Positions 29,570 to 29,707 of a stretch of 29,707 nt of DNA are shown here, one piece after another. Positions within the stretch are counted from its first letter, which is position 1. The number at the start of each line of letters is the position of its first letter. Both the position numbers and the translations under genes were made by a program. The notes beneath the pieces were generated by a model. That model saw only the letters and a program-made list of their open reading frames with translations. It had not been told where the DNA came from and ran no database searches. The DNA comes from a virus. Where the stretch lies: positions 1-29,707 of IMG/VR virus record IMGVR_UViG_3300037558_000912. The stretch is one strand, 5' to 3'.

Positions 29570-29610
29570 TTTGCGTTCCGCTTTTTTTTGCGTTAGCAAA
29601 TTTGCGTTAG
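29570..29610. repeat. three copies of TTTGCGTT
   Basis: TTTGCGTT occurs at 29570-29577, 29587-29594 and 29601-29608; the last two continue as TTTGCGTTAG. They lie between the short upstream ORF and the promoter at 29532. They may be binding sites or chance low-complexity repeats. No terminator is evident. Confidence 0.45.
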
Positions 29611-29702
29611 GCTGGTAGATATGGTTTGAGTTCCGCACAGGTCATCTCCCACATAATCCTGTCCATCTCCCAATCATTGTCACAATTGAAACTGCCTGAC
29701 AT
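29607..29702 (-). CDS. short ORF, possibly the end of a gene beyond the window (31 aa)
   Basis: The frame from ATG 29702 to TAA 29607 reads MSGSFNCDNDWEMDRIMWEM then TCAELKPYLPA. The frame is open to the right edge, so it may be the C-terminus of a longer gene. The peptide is acidic. No family was recognised. Confidence 0.4.
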   Translation of the reverse strand: MSGSFNCDNDWEMDRIMWEMTCAELKPYLPA

Positions 29703-29707
29703 CGTCC

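Overview
This window is a long, almost entirely minus-strand gene block from a tailed double-stranded DNA phage. The order of head and tail genes resembles lambda-like siphoviruses: TerS, TerL, portal, scaffold, major capsid protein, head-tail connectors, tail tube, G/GT chaperones, tape measure, gpM- and gpL-position proteins, then a gpJ-like tip protein. There is no tail sheath or baseplate wedge set, so a non-contractile tail is the natural reading. The mix of families (SpeD-like S-adenosylmethionine decarboxylase, glycine-rich and LamG-type adhesins, fibre-tail adaptor, GNATs, DUF115/GT42-like protein) is typical of marine phages. That is inference; no host can be named from the window.

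Layout in the direction of transcription (right to left). (1) 29702-28371: small accessory genes, including an HNH/NUMOD3-like endonuclease behind a near-consensus sigma70 promoter. (2) 28317-20656: a tail-fibre region built from three tandem copies of a two-gene cassette (a fibre with a shared C-terminal domain, then a short adhesin starting MP(L/F)G), plus a small helical protein and a Gp80-like protein. (3) 20637-18956: a structural protein with five C-terminal VPxETR nonapeptides and a fibre-tail adaptor. (4) 18956-12603: packaging and head genes with a speD-like gene set between portal and scaffold, ending in a strong terminator after the capsid gene. (5) 12525-11986: a putative glycosyltransferase. 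(6) 11933-2212: connectors, tail tube, chaperones with a programmed -1 frameshift, tape measure, tip proteins and distal tail proteins, with two acetyltransferase-like genes between the gpL- and gpJ-like genes. (7) 2188-1: small genes separated by non-coding DNA with several consensus promoters, operators, hairpins and a terminator, and one possible plus-strand membrane peptide.

Many structural genes are translationally coupled: at least twelve junctions are TAATG stop/start overlaps. Most genes have strong GGAG-type ribosome binding sites. A few accessory genes lack one and sit directly behind a -10 box, suggesting leaderless mRNAs. No tRNA, integrase, polymerase, lysis gene, prohead protease or CRISPR array was seen in this window.
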